Of a DNA stretch of 64,000 nt, positions 32,459 to 47,795 are shown one piece after another; within the stretch, counting starts at the first letter, position 1, and the number at the start of each line of letters is the position of its first letter. The stretch is from Cotesia glomerata (lineage: Eukaryota; Arthropoda; Insecta; Hymenoptera; Braconidae). The notes below the pieces were generated by a model. The model saw only the letters and a program-made list of their open reading frames with translations, was not told the DNA's origin and did no database searches. The stretch is from positions 1,178,001 through 1,242,000 of the forward strand of contig NC_058163.1 in assembly GCF_020080835.1 (NCBI RefSeq), in the 5' to 3' direction. A program made the translations under genes and the position numbers.

Positions 32459-35400
32459 AATCTAAAATATATATTTATTTATATTATGTAAGTACAAAAG
32501 TAATAATAAGTAAAAATAACGGGTCAATTAGTATGTATATATAAAGATATATTTTTATTTGTAATTGTGAGTGTGTGTAATTGACAACGCAGTTCAGTAT
32601 AACGGAAACGGGGCATAACCAGCCGTATCCGGTGGACCATTGACTGCATACAAGACGACAGGCCTCCATTCATGAACACCATGACTCACAATACATGTAT
32701 ATTGTGTATATAGATACATATGTTTGGTGATACTTGAGTCGGGAGAAATTGTAGGATCTAGATCGGCCCCTTTTAGTTGAGAATTTTTTACCTAGCAAGG
32801 ACTTTTAGGGAAAATTGGGTCAAAAATAAAATCAGGGTTTCTAGATTCTCTTCTAGGTTCTCTTTAGAACGTTAAAAGGATTTTTTTTTGCTAAGAATTT
32901 GTAAATTTTTGAATTAGAAATGAAGAAATTGACTTTTTGATAGTTTGAAATTTTTAGGCAACTTTAAATATTTTTTTTTTTAGGAAGTGTAGGAGATATT
33001 TTGAAATTTTAGAATGGAAAATTGTAGAAGAAGGTTTGAGGAAAATTTTGAGACCAAAAAAAATTTTTTGGGTCCAATAGATCAAAAGTTATGTGAATTT
33101 TAAGATTAATAATGAAGAAATTGAATTTTTGAAGATTGTGAAATTTTTACCAACTTTGAATATTTTTTTTTGGGCAAGTAGTGGGGATAATTTAGAAACT
33201 TTGGTATGAAAATTGTAGAGGAAGGTTTGAGAAAAATTTTAAGCCAAAAAAAAAATTTTTGAGTCCAATAGATCGAAAGTTTTGAGAACTTTAAGATTAA
33301 TAATTAAAAAGTCGAATTTTTTATTATTAAGAATTTTTGAGCAGCGTTAAATAGTTTTTTTCTAGGAAATGGAGGAGATATTTTGAAATTTCATTATAGA
33401 AAAATGTAAAAGAAGGTTTAAGGAAAATTTTGAGCCCAAAAAAAATTTTTTGGGTTCAATAGATCGAAAGTTATATTAATTTTAAGATTCATAATGAAGA
33501 AATTGAATTTTTGAATATTGTGAAATTTTGAACAACTTTGAATATTTTTTATTGGGCAAGTGGTGGAGATATTTTGAAAATTTTGTATTGAAAATTGTAG
33601 AGGAAGGTTTGAGGAAAGTTTTAAGCCCAAAAAGAAATTTTTAGGAGCATTAGATCAAAAGTTATGAAAATTTGAAGATTAATAAAAAGGTCTAATTTTT
33701 TATTATTAGGGATTGTTGAGCAGCTTTAGATATTTTTTTTTCAAGGAAATGGGGGAGATATTTTGAAATTTTACTATAGAAAAATGTAGAAGAAGGTTTA
33801 AGGAAAATTTTAAGCCTAAAAAAAATTTTTTTAAAGCATTAGAGCAAAATTAATAATAATTTTAAGATTAATAATGAAAAAATCTAATTTTTTATAGTTA
33901 GAAATTTTTGAGCAACTTTATAAATTTTCATCAAGGAAATAGAGAAAATATTTTGAAATTTTATTATAGAAAAATGTAGAGGAAGGTTTGAGGGAAATTT
34001 TGAGCCCAAAAAAAATTTTTTAGGTCCAATAGATCAAAAGTTATGAAAATTTGAAGATTAATAATGAAAAAGTCTAATTTTTAGTAGGAATTTTTTGGTA
34101 ACAGAATATTTTTTTTTTTTTTAAATTAAGGAGATATTTTGAAATTTTATTATAGAAAATTATAGAGGAAAGTTTGAGGAAAATTTTAAGCCCAAAAAAA
34201 AAAATTTTTAGCAGGTTTGCAAATTATTTAATTTTTTTAAAATTGAATTATTAAAATTTTTTAATCATTAATTTTTTAGAAAAAGGATTAATTTAATTTT
34301 TTTAATCATTAATTTTTTGGAAAAAGAATTAATTAAATTTTTTTTTAAATACTAAAACTAAATTATTAAAATTTTTAGAATTTTAGTAATAAATAATTTG
34401 TAAAAAAAATAAAAAATGCAATTTTTAAAAAATTAACTTAATAAAATTGAATTTAAAAATAAATATTTTGCAATCCTTGAAAATGTTCTTCTAAATTTGC
34501 GAGCTTAAAAAAAATCTGCTTTAAAATAAAATAAAATAATTACCAATAAAATTGAACGCTTCTTCAAAATATTGCTTCAAGTTCTGATGCCCAGAATCAT
34601 TGGCGGGTATTTGGAGGTAGGTGATGCCACGTGACTCATGGTACCCAGGTAGCTGTGACGTAACATTGAGGACACGAGTAGCCCCCAGAGCTTGGAGGAG
34701 CTGGAGATCCGCGGCATCGCGGCCGTTCCCCAGGTACAGAAACGGCAGAACGCGCGACGCCGGATGGTTGTCGATGTCCGCTGGCTGGGGAGTCGTCGGG
34801 CACGGACTCATTATCACCGGACATCCTGGTCCAGGGCTCGGGCAGCCAGATGGCAGGGACATCGAGTTCCCCGGTAAAAGCGTGTCCTCGCAAAGGTCGC
34901 GGTGTCTTCGCTGGAATTCTCGGTGACCTCCTGCAACAAAGAACAATAATAAATAACTATGACTCACTATCACAGCTGCCATCTGTTATATGGTATATTC
35001 TTATGCTTATACTTTTATTGTACTACAATTCCCCTGTTGGGACTATTCACTGATTTTGTCTAGACTTTTTTTTAAGAAGTTATCAAAAATGATTCATCTT
35101 TTTTATGATCAAGAATTTTATTTCTTCATTAGTAATCTTAGAATTTTTATAACTTTTGATCTTTTGGATCTAAAAATGTTTTTTTTGGCTTAAAATTTTC
35201 CTTAAACTTTCCTCTATATTAAACTATAATAAAATTTTAAAATATCTTCTCAATCTCCCGAAAGAAAAAAATATTCTAAGTTGCTCAAAAATTTTTAATA
35301 ATCAAAAAATTGATTTTTTCATTATTAATCTTTAAATTTTTATAACTTTTGATCTTTTGGACTTAAAAATGTTTTTTTTGGCTTAAAATTTTCCTAAAAC

Positions 35401-38400
35401 TTTCCTCTATATTATACTATAATAAAATTTTAAAATATCTTCTCAATCTCCCGAAAGAAAAAAATATTCTAAGTTTCTCAAAAATTTTTAATAATCAAAA
35501 AATTGATTTTTTCATTATTAATCTTTAAATTTTTATAACTTTTGATCTATTGGACCGAAAATTTTTTTTTTTGGCTCAAAATTTTCCTTAAACCTTCCTC
35601 TACATTGTTCTGTAATAAAATTTCAAAATATCTTTCTTGCTTTCTTAAAAAAATAAAATATTTTAAGTTGCTCAAAAATTTGATTTTTTCATTATTAATC
35701 TTAATATTATGATTATTTATGATCTATTGGACCTAAAAATTTTTTTTGGGCTCAAAATTTTCCTCAAACCTTCTTCTACATTGTTCTGTGATAAAATTTC
35801 AAAATATCTTTCCTGCTTTCTTAAAAAAAAAAAATATTTTAAGTTGCTCAAAAATTTCTAATAATCAAAAATTTGATTTCTTCATTATTAATCTTAATAT
35901 TATTATTATTTATGATCTATTGGACTTAAAAATTTTTTTTCGGGCTTAAAATTTTCTTCAAACCTTCTTCTATATTTTTCTATAATAAAATTTCAAAATA
36001 TCTCCTCAATTTCCCAAAAAAAAAAAAATATTTTAACTTGCTCAAAAATTCCTAATAAAAAATTTAATTTTGTCATCACTAATCTTAAAATTATTATTAT
36101 TTTTGATCTATTGCACCAAAAAAATTTTTTTCGGGCTTAAAATTTTCCTTAAACTTTCCTCTACAATTTTCTATAATAAAATTTCGAAATATCTCTTTAA
36201 TTTCCCAAAAAAAAAATATATAAAGTTGCTCAAAAATTCATAATGATCAAAAATTAGACTTCTTCATTATTAATCTTAAAAATTTTTGAACTTTTGATCT
36301 ATTGCTCCAAAAAAATTTTTTTTGGGCTCAAAACTTGCCTCAAACCTTCCTCTACAATTTTCAATGCTAAAATTTCAAAATATCTTTTATGATTCTTTGA
36401 AAAAAAATATTTAAAGTTACTTAAAAATTCCTAATGATCAAAAACTAGACTTCTTCATTTGTATTCTTAAAATTTTTTTAACTTTTGATCTATTGGACCC
36501 GAAAATTATTTTTTTTGAGCTAGGAATTTTCCTCAAACTTTCCTCTACAATTTTCAATTAAGAAATTTTAAAATATCTCCTTAATTTGTCAAAAAAAAAA
36601 AAAATATTCCGTTACCCCAAAAATTCCTGATGATCAAAATATTTGATTTCTTTATTGTAAATCTTGAAATTTTTATAACTTTTGAACTATTGGACCTAAA
36701 AAATTTTTTTTTGGCTCAAAATTTTTCTCAAACCTTCCTCTACAATTTTCAATAGTAAAATTCCAAAATATTTCCTCAATTTCCAAAAAAAAAAATATTC
36801 TCTCATCCAAAAATTCCTAATAATCAAAATGTTTGATTTCTTCATTATGAATCTTAAAATTATTATTATTTTTGATCTATTGCTTTTAAAAATCTTTTTA
36901 TGGGCTCAAAATTTTCTTTAAACCTTCTACTATATTTTTCCATAGTAAAATTTCAAAATATCTCTTCAATTTCCCAAAAAAAAAAAAATATTCTGTCGCC
37001 CAAAAATTCCTAATAATTAAAAATTCAATTTCTTCATTATTAATCTTAAAATTATTATTATTTTTGATCTATTGCACCAAAAAAAATTTTTTTGGGCTTA
37101 AAATTTTCCTTAAACCTTTCTCTCCAATTTTCAATCAAAAAATTTCAAAATATCTTCTATAATTCCCTAAAAAAATTTTTTTAAAGTTCCCAAAAATTCC
37201 TAAAGATCAAAAATTAGACTTCTTCATTATTAATCTTAAAATTCACATAACTATTAACCTATTGCTCTTAAATATTTTTTTTTGGGCTCAAAATTTTCCT
37301 CAAACCTTCCTCTACAATTTTCCATCCTAAAATTTCAAAATATCTTCTATAATTCTTAAAAAAAAAATATTTAAAGTTGCCCAAAAATTCCTAAATATCA
37401 AAAATTCAATTTCTTCATTTCTAAAAAAAAACATTTCTCATAAAATTTCCATCTAAACATCGCACACGACATACAACAACAATGTCCGAGCATTACATAT
37501 ACATACACATACACATCCACATTCATAATATAATACAACAAAACTGAACGGGCTTTCTCGCGATGACTCACACGCAAAACCTCTGTACTCTTCTTACCCC
37601 TCAATTTAACACCGAACGACCTTCTCAATATTTTCTATTCTTAATATAATCAAAAATTCTTTAAATTTAAATTAATTACCCCAAAAATCATCCTTAAAAA
37701 AAAAAACTTAATAATAATTAACAAAAAAAAATTATTTTTTTTAAATAAAAAATAACTTAAATAATTATTTAAAATTTATTTTTTAAAAAATAATTTAATA
37801 AAAAATTATCAAAATTTTTTTTAAATAAATTTAAATTATAAAAATATTTTAATTAAAAAAAAAATCAGCTGACATTTTAAATAAATAAAAAATTGTTATT
37901 TTATTAATTAAATTAATTAAAAAAAAAAAAACCTACCCCAGGGCTCAATAGATCCTAGGCTTAAAACTAAGCAAGGAGATCCTTTTTTCCTCATTGTTAA
38001 TTTTTTTTATAAAAAAAAAGGATCAAAAAATAGTTTTCATTTATTTTTATCTCACTGTAATTTTTTTACAAACTATATTTGGTATAAAACTATTTAAATA
38101 ATTCAAAAAAACTCTATATTTAAGTCACAATAATTGATTAAAAAAATCACAAATAGAAAAATAATTTATTTATTATTATTAGAGAACTTAACAGTTGTAA
38201 GTTTAATGAAACACTGACGATTCTGACGAATAAATTTAACGAGAAAACGCTGGTTCACACGAGACCGACAGAAAGTATGACTCACCAGCAAGAGCTATGA
38301 TTGGTTAGTACGAACTAACTACGAAGAATAACGTACGAGTTTGTCCGAAGTCGGCGCGGGAAGTTTGAAATTTAAAAAATGCGACGCAGAAAAATTGTTT

Positions 38401-41400
38401 TAGATTCCTTTAAAAAAAAATTTTTTTAGTCGTTTAATTTAGATTTTTTTATAGTAAATAAATTATACATTAATTACTTTGCACTGAAAATAATTACAAG
38501 TGTGATAAAAAAAATATTTGGAGGCTAAAAAATCCCGGAGGCAAAACTTGAATAGAAGAAATAATTTTTCAATGACAAAAAAAAATATAGATCAATATCA
38601 AGAAGGTAATTAGTGCGCAGGTGATTTATTACACGTGTTAATGATAGTAATTAATATTTTATTTATGGTTTAATGACTTAGGTGACCAACGATAGAAGTG
38701 ATTCAGAAAAACCCAAAATCGGTTTTGTTAATGGTTTATTTATGGACAGAGGCGGCTTAGGTTTCTGTTTTATATTGAGGAAATTCCTTGTAGGAGACAA
38801 TGCTATGATTCAGACATGAGAATGAGATACGGATCCGGAGAAAGCTAATAACAATCCTGTAATTAGTAATTTAAATTGCGGATGACTAATTGTGAGTTGG
38901 AATTTTGTTGGATGGAATTTTTTAGGGTGTTTTTTGGGGCTTTAGGGTTAGAGGAAACTTTTGAGCCCAAAAAGAAGTTTTTAAGAGCACTAGATTAAAA
39001 GTTATGATAATTTTAGGATTTATAATGGAAAAAGTCAATTTTTGATCGTTATTAGCTTTTGGAAGATTTTGAATGGAGTTTTTTGAGGATCTGGTAGAGA
39101 TATTTTGAAAATTTTTGAAAGAAGATTGTAGAGGAAAATTTGAGGAAACTTTTGAGCCAAAAAAGAAGTTTTTAGGATCATTGGATCAAAAGTTATGATA
39201 ATTTTAGGATTTATAATGGAAAAAGTCAATTTTTGATCGTTATTAGCTTTTGGAAGATTTTGAATGGAGTTTTTTGAGGAACTGGTGAAGATATTTTGAA
39301 AATTTTTAAAAGAAGATTGTAGAGGAGAATTTGATAAAACTTTTGAGCCCAAAAAGAAGTGTTTTGAACTAATAGATCAAAAGTTATTGATAATTTAAGA
39401 TTTGTAATGCGGAAATCTAGTTTTTTAAATAGAAATTTTCGGGCAATTTTAAATAGAGTTTTTTGAGGAACTGGTTGAAATATTTTGAAAATTTTTGTAT
39501 GGAATTTGTAGAGGAAGACTTAAGAAAACTTTTAAGTCCAAAAAGAAGTTTTTAGAATCATTAGATCAAAAGTTATTTTAATTTTGAGATTCATAATGTA
39601 AAATTCCAATTTTTACTCATTATTAGTTTTTGAGTGATTTTGAATGGATTTTTTTGAGAAACTGGTGAAGATATTTTGGAAATTTTTGGTAGGGAATTGT
39701 AGAGGAAGATTCAAGGAAACTTTAAAGCCCAAAAAAAAGTTTTTAGAAGCAACAGATCAAAAGTTGTGTTAATTATAAGATTAATAATGAAAAAAAGCCG
39801 ATTTTTGATCATTTTTGATATATATGAAACTTATAAGAGTTTTTTTAAAAAACTACTCAAGATATTTTGGAATTTCTTGATAGAAGATTGTAGAGGAAGG
39901 TTTTAGGAAACTTTTGTGCCTAAAAAGAAGTTTTTAGAAGCAATAGATCAAAAGTTATTTCAGTTTTAAAATTAAAACTAAAAAAATCTCATTTTTGATC
40001 ATTATTTCCTTGCAATTTTTGAAACTCATTTTCTGCGAAACTAAGAGAGGTATTTTGAAAAAATTTTCTTTTATATTCTAGAGGACAGTCTAATGAATCT
40101 TTAAAGCCCTGAAAAAAGTATCTAGGGTAATTAGGACCAGAGAAATAACAATTTGTAATATATCAAATTTAGAGTAACTTTTTAAGAAAAAAATAAATTA
40201 ATCCAATTAAATAATCTAAAAAAAAAAAAAAATTAAGTGTCGATGATTTATTATAAAAGAATATATATTTGTCATGTATATGTTATGAGTTATGACGCAC
40301 GCGAAATATTTTCAGCCGTGATCTTTGTCGAGATCGAGGTCGATCAGGACAATAACTAAAACGATTTACTAACAGACTAAAAAAGAAATAACAACAATAA
40401 AAATTTTATCTATTAATTTAAATATTCAATAAAAAAGAAATTCAAAAAATTTTTTCCACAACAAAAATCAACAGGTAAAATGTCTCAACTTATGAGTCAT
40501 TTACAATCGACGAACACCTGGACATGACCCTGAATGATTCGCGGCAACGTTGGCTCACTCTAGCATTTTTTTTCTTCTTTAGTTTTATTTGCGCTCAACT
40601 CCTCTTTTCTTTCTTCCAAGTTTTCATTCTTTTACGCGACTAAATAAAACGTAAAAAAGGAGATTCCTATTTATATATGACACATATGTACAGTCATGTC
40701 TTTTACGTTTTACTTTACGCTATTTACTCACTCCAAATTTTTATTATTATTATTATCATTTCAATATTTGTTATTAATAAATGGAAAATTTTGATTTTTT
40801 TTTATTTTAGTTCAAAAATTTTGGGTGAAATTTTGAAAATTTAAAAAAATGATGTGACATTTTTTTTAGAAAATTAAATTTCCTACAAAAAAAGTCCGCA
40901 TCAATTTTGTCCCATCTAATTTTCCCTTCAAAATTTGAATTCAAAATTCAAAAATTAAGTTATAAAATTTGTCCCTAGTTTTCAAAAGTTTAAAATGTTA
41001 ATTTTGGCTAAAATTTTGTGAATTTTGAAAAATAAGAAATCTTTTTTATAGAGAATAAAACTTTCTACAAAAAAATCTTAATCAATTTTGTCCTATCTTT
41101 AATTTTTATTTCAAAATTTGAATTTAAAGTTCAAAAACTCACATATAGAATTTGTCCCTAGTTTTCAAAAGTTTAAAGTGTTATTTTTGGCTAAAATTTT
41201 GAAAATTTTTGAAAATGTTGACATTTTTTCAAAAAAATTTGATTCCCTACAAAAAAAATTCTAATCAATTTTGCTCTACCGCTGATTTTTTAACCAAAAT
41301 TTGAATTTAAAGTTCAAAAACTCCTTATGGGGCATTCCATGCAAAAATGACTAAAATTTTTAAATTTCTATAATTCATTCTAATTGATTCCTAATTTATT

Positions 41401-44400
41401 ATTAAAAGTTTATATTTTACTAATTTGTAAAGAAAATTTTTTTTAATCAATAAGAAAATGGATTTTTCTCTCCTAGTAACTTTTCAGTCGTACTAACTTG
41501 TATCCCGGTCAAATGTTGTTTTAATAGTTTTATCAACAAATTCATTTAATGTTTGTTATTAACTAACATATTTATTATTATAGTTTTAAGAACAAATTTT
41601 GTTTATGTTCGTTATTAATTAACACCTAAGTTTATCAAGATCGTGTTGTCAGCATGCTAAATCCTTTATTTGTCTTTTTTAATTAGTGTTTTTTAATTAT
41701 CCTAAATTATTTATAGTTAAATATATAAACAATAATGTTTCTAAGGTTGAAATAATATAAAAGTCTTTTTAATAAACAACTTGATGTAGACATTTAGTAC
41801 TTGTCCCACCAGTCACAATAAAAACAAATTTTTTTAATTGTTTCTACGTAGGTAATCAGTCTAATTCTTCATAATATTCAATGTTTGTAGGATAAATTTA
41901 GTATTTTCGAGGGAAGTATTTTTTTTTAGTTTAGTGGTCGAACTGAAATTGGACTTTAAGTATACCTTTGGTAAGAGAGAAGGATTTGTTCTTAGTCCCA
42001 CCAGTCACACTCAGTCAAATTATAATTACGAGAAACTTAAAAAGTAATGGAGGTTTTTGACAAAGGGATGTTGTTAATTAGTTATTCTTCTATATTATTA
42101 GATAAATTTTACTATAGGGACATTCCATGCAAAATGGGAAAATGACTAAAATTTAAAAATTTCTCTAATTTAGTCCTAATTTATTATTAAAAGTTTATAT
42201 TTTACTAATTTGTAAAGAAAATTTTTTTTAATCAATAAGAAAATGGATTTTTCTCTCCTAGTAACTTTTCAGCCGTATTAACTTGTATCCCGGTCAAATA
42301 TTGTTTTAATAGTTTTAACAACAAATTCATTTAATGTTTATTATTAACTAACATATTTATTATTATAGTTTTAAGAACAAATTTTGTTTATGTTCGTTAT
42401 TAATTAACACTTAAGTTTATCAAGATCGTGTTGTCAGCATGCTAAATCCTTTATTTGTCTTTTTTAATTAGTGTTTTTTAATTATCCTAAATAATTTATA
42501 GTTAAATATATAAACAATAATGTTTCTAAGGTTGAAATAATATAAAAGTCTTTTTAATAAACAACTTGATGTAGACATTTTGTACTTGTCCCACCAGTCA
42601 CAATAAAAACAAATTTTTTTAATTGTTTCTACGTAGGTAATCAGTCTTATTCTTCATAATATTCAATGTTTGTAGGATTAATTTAGTATTTTCGAGGGAA
42701 GTATTTTTTTTTAGTTTAGTGGTCGAACTGAAATTGGACTTTAAGTATACCTTTGGTAAGAGAGAAGGATTTGTTCTTAGTCCCACCAGTCACACTCAGT
42801 CAAATTATAATTACGAGAAACTTAAAAAGTAATGGAGGTTTTTGACAAAGGGATGTTGTTAATTAGTTATTCTTCTATGTTATAAGATAAATTTTACTAT
42901 AGTATAAGTTTCAGTCACATAATTATATATAATTGATGGAATTCCAGAGTCAAATGTCCCACCAGTCGCTATGGAATGCCCCATATAGAATTTGTCCTTA
43001 GTTTTCAAAAGTTTAAAGTGCTATTTTTGACAAAAATATTGAAAATTTTAAAACCTTTTTTATAGAGAATAAAACTTTCTACAAAAAAATATTAATCAAT
43101 TTCGTCCTATCTCTAATTTTTACTTCAAAATTTGAATTTAAAGTTCAAAAATAAACTTGTAAAACTTGTCTCTAGTTTTCAAAAATTTAAAGTGTTATTT
43201 TTGACTAAAATTTTGAAAACTTCAAAAAATTTCGACATTTTTTCTAAAAAAAAATCCTAATTAATTTTGCTTTATCGCTCATTTTTTGGCCAAAATTTGA
43301 ATTTAAAGTTCAAAAACTCACTTATAAAACTTGTCCCTAGTTTTCAAAAGTTTAAAATATTAATTTTGGCTAAAATATTGAAAATTAAAAAAAATGTTGA
43401 CATTTTTTTTAGAAAATTTAATTTCCTACAAAAAAAGTCCTTATCAATTTTTCCCTAACCCTTGAGCAAGAATTAAAAAAAATAAACTCAAATTTCCAGC
43501 GTCTTGTACAACTATTAATTATTATTATTAATTTTTATTGAAAATTTTGAATCAAACATTGAAACAGTGTATTGTGTAAGAGTTTAACGATCCAAGCCTG
43601 TTCGGTTCTTGGAAAAAAATCAAAACAAGTCAATTAAAGCGCTGATAACAGTTTTGAGTTATTGAATTTATTAATAACCGTGATCGGAATTGAGCGTAAT
43701 AATAATAATAATAACAAAAATAATTAAATTAATTATATTATCTAAATTAAATTGATTATTTTCCGGCGATTAATGACTTGAAATATCTGAATAAAAAATA
43801 AAAATATCGATGACTGAATTGTAATTATAGAGATAAGAATAAATAAAAATTATAGAATTTTAGGAGGAAAGTGAATGAGTTTATTTACCCAGGGGATCTT
43901 TACCACCCCGGTGACGTTACTTGCACGTGGCATCGAACCACAAATAGACGTGGAAATTACATGCTGTACATTGCTATTGTGAGTCACCGAGTTATCGTAT
44001 TATATGTTATATATGTGATACTTTTGTTTTCCTCGCGGCTTAGTTGGCCTTCATGACCAACGATTCCTTTTTTGTAGTTTGTTCTGATTTTTTATTTTTA
44101 TTTAAAGAAGGGAGGAGGTTTTTTTAGGAAATAGATTTTAGAGGGTTGTAAAGGAGGGTTTGAGGAAATTTTTGAGACCAAAAAGAAGATTTTTGGATCA
44201 TTAGATCAAAAGTTATCAATAATTCAAAATTCAAAATAGGAAAATGGCGATTTTTTATCATTATTAGTTTTTAGAAGATTGAAATTGATTTTTTTGAGAA
44301 ACTGGTGAAGATATTTTGGAAAATTTTGTGAGGAATTTGTAGAAGAAGGTACGAAGAAACTTTTAAGCCCAAAAAGAAATTTTTAAGAGCGTTAGATCAA

Positions 44401-47400
44401 AAGTTATCACAAATTTAAGATTCAAAATGGGGAAATGCCGATTTTTGACCATTTTTGAAGGATATGAAACTTTTAAGGGTTTTTTGGAAAAACTGGAGGA
44501 GAAATTTTGGAAAATTTTGAAAAAAATTCATAGGGGAAGGTTTGAGATAACTTTTAAGCCCAAAAAGAAGTTTTTAAGAGCATTAGATCAAAAGTTATCA
44601 ATAATTTAAGATTAAAAAAGGGGAAATGCCGATTTTCAATCATGTTTGAAGTGTATGAAACTTATAAAAGTTTTTTGAGAAAACTCGTGGAGAGATTTTG
44701 AAAAAATTTGGTTAAAATTTGTAAAGGAAGGTTCGAGGAAACTTTTAAGACCAAAAAAAATTTTTTAGGACCAATAGATCGAAAGTTGTCAATAACTTGA
44801 GGATCAAAATGGGACAATGCTGATTTTTGATCATTATTAGTTTTTGAATGATTTTGAATGGATTCTTTTGAGGAACTGGTGAAGATATTTGGGAAATTTT
44901 TTAGAGAAATTTGTAGAGGAGGGTTTGAGAAAACTTTTGAGCCCAAAAAGAAGATTGTAGAAGCAATATATCAAAAGTTATCAATAATTAAAGATTTACA
45001 ATGAAAAAAATCTAATTTTTGATCATTATTTTTTGAAGATTTTTGAAGAGCCCATTTAAGAAACTGGTGAAGATATTTTCAAAAACTTTTTCAGAGGATC
45101 TTAAAAGAAGGTTCAAGGAATCTTTTGTACCTAAAAATAATTACATGGGGTAATTAGGACCAGTGAAAGCGACTAAATAAAATTTACTTTCTCTGATCTT
45201 GCTTTGTCAACTTTTGGTCAAAATAAATGGATTTTTGGTAAATGATCCGTGAAAAATCACCGAAAGAGCTTTAATATCCCAAGCTGGAGCCTTTCACAAT
45301 TGTCAGCACACAGCGAAAGCATGATTATCGGAGCGTAACGTAATTGTGCTCACGTGAATAGAACTAAACGGTTGTGAGCTCTCCTCTCCTTACACACACA
45401 CAATAAAGCCACAATAATAATGTTAATGTAATGTAAAGCAAAGCAAGGTGTGGTACCTGCTCCAATCTGAATTAAGCAACAGCTTATTCATCGCTTACAT
45501 AAAAATATCTTTACTTTTTTATAAATTACCCAACTTTTTACTTTTTCTATCTTTATAATTCTCTGTTATACGTTTTTTATCATTAAAATCCATACGCGGT
45601 CCAGAGACCCGCCAGCGCTATTACACACGACATGAGTCATCCCCGATAGTTCTCCCCAGGAGATTTCACGGGGATAACGTGTCTATATGTCTACAAATAT
45701 TCAATTAAACTCGTTATTTATTTTTTAGATAAATTTTTCCGTGTCATTTAAAAAAATTATTAGTTAAAAAATTATCGGTCTTAGAGAAAAATACTAAGAG
45801 ACCTTTTTTGTTCCAAATACTTCAAAATATCTAAAAAAAAATTTTTTGTTGGCCCAACTTGCCCCAAAATGGCAAAAAAATCCAATTATTTAATTGAATA
45901 AAATTTTTTTTCTTAAAATATTTTTTTTTTTGGTCAAATTTAAGAAACAATTATTTTTAATTAAGAAAATATTAATCCTAGAAAAAAATACTAAAAGACC
46001 TTTTTTGTTCCAAATACTTGATAGTATTTGAGAAAAATTTTTTTATTGGCCCAACTTGCCGCAAAACCGAAAAAAATCCAATTATTTAATTAAATAAAAT
46101 TTTCATATTAAAAAAATTTTTTTGGACCAATTTAAGAAACAATTATTTTTAATTAAAAAACTTTTAATCTTAGAGAAAAATAATAAGAGACCTTTTTTGT
46201 TCCAAATACTTGTAAATATCTAAAAAATTTTTTTTTGTGGGCCCAACTTACCCCAGAATAAAAAAAAATGAATTTTTTAAGATGAAAAAATTTAAAATGA
46301 AGAAATTTTAGGCTTCAAACAAATTTTTTTGTTATTTATAATTATAATAATAATATTAATGATAATAATTATAATTATAATTATAATAAAAATTATTATT
46401 AGAATAATAAAAATTATAATAATAATAATTATAATTTCAGAAAAAAAAAATTACTCAGAATAAAAATAATTTTCATAAAAAATTTCTTAAACAAAATAAA
46501 ATTTTATGTGGAGAGAAATCGCGGCCTACACTGTAAAAGATGCGGAGTAAATCGGGAGTGAATTTCACTCCCATCACTCGGAGTTCCGGAGTGAAGTAAT
46601 TAATCACTCCGCGTAGGGAGTGAATCCGGAGTTTTTATTTGCGGAGTGATTTCGAATTTCACTCCGAAAAACATCCGCGTTCGGAGTTTTTAAAATAAAT
46701 AAAATAAGGATGAATTTTCGTTCTACAAAATTAATTAATCTTTATATATATATATTTCTTCTGAGCGTGTGTTTGTCATTGAACTCCTCCTAAACGGCTG
46801 GACCGATTTTGATGAAATTTTTTGTGTGTCTTCCGGTGGATTCCAGAATGGTTTAGATTCACAATTCAGTCCACGAGAAAATGTTTATTTAATAGATTTT
46901 TTATTTATAAATTGTTGTTGATCTTGACTACCCACGTGCACTTTTCATATATTTTATAAATATCATATAAATAAGATACATGAAAAAATTCATGTGGGTA
47001 CTCAAATGAAAGGTCTCGATGAGTATAAAATCATAATGGACTTATATTTATGAAAATGTTAATAATTAACGAATGATAATGTATTTTGTTAACTAATGAT
47101 GTTTTTAACGATATAAGCTCATTCCGATGTTACACTCATCAAGAGCTTTCATTTGAGTACCCACATGCATTTTTGATATATTTTTCATATATACATATAC
47201 ATAATATATATAAATATATAAAATAAATGAAAAATTGATGTGGGTACTCAAATGAAAGGTCTTGATGAGTGTAACATCGGGATGAGCTTATATCTTTAAA
47301 AATATCATTAGTTGACAAGATACAATGCCATTTATTAATTATTGAAGTTTTGAAAGATATAAGCTCATCCCGATGTTACACTCATCGAGTTCTTTCATTT

Positions 47401-47423
47401 GAGTACCCACATAACATTTTTTA

Positions 47424-47498
<75 letters not shown>

Positions 47499-47729
47499 AT
47501 TTGTGAAATATATAAATATATAAAATATATTAAAAATGCATGTGGGTACTCAAATGAAAGCTCTTGATGAGTATAAAATCAAAATGGGCTTATATTTACG
47601 AAAATGTTAATTATTGAAGAATGCCCGTTGCATATTGTTAACTAATGATGTTTTTTAACTATACAAGCTCATTCCTAAAATTTCTAAATTTAAGACGTGT
47701 GTACATGACAACGTCTGTCGGGTTTGCTA

Positions 47730-47795
<66 letters not shown>

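Noticed and set aside
34621..34926. Plus-strand frames opposite DUSP10 exon 2
   Set aside because: Shadows of the conserved minus-strand phosphatase coding sequence.
39035..39352. 105-codon frame and similar frames in family A arrays as a repeated gene family
   Set aside because: The frames follow the repeat period, break at random in older units, are low-complexity and occur on both strands.
43871..44056. 61-codon plus-strand frame in an intronic island
   Set aside because: No domain, no splice context, and the length is near chance for GC-richer DNA.
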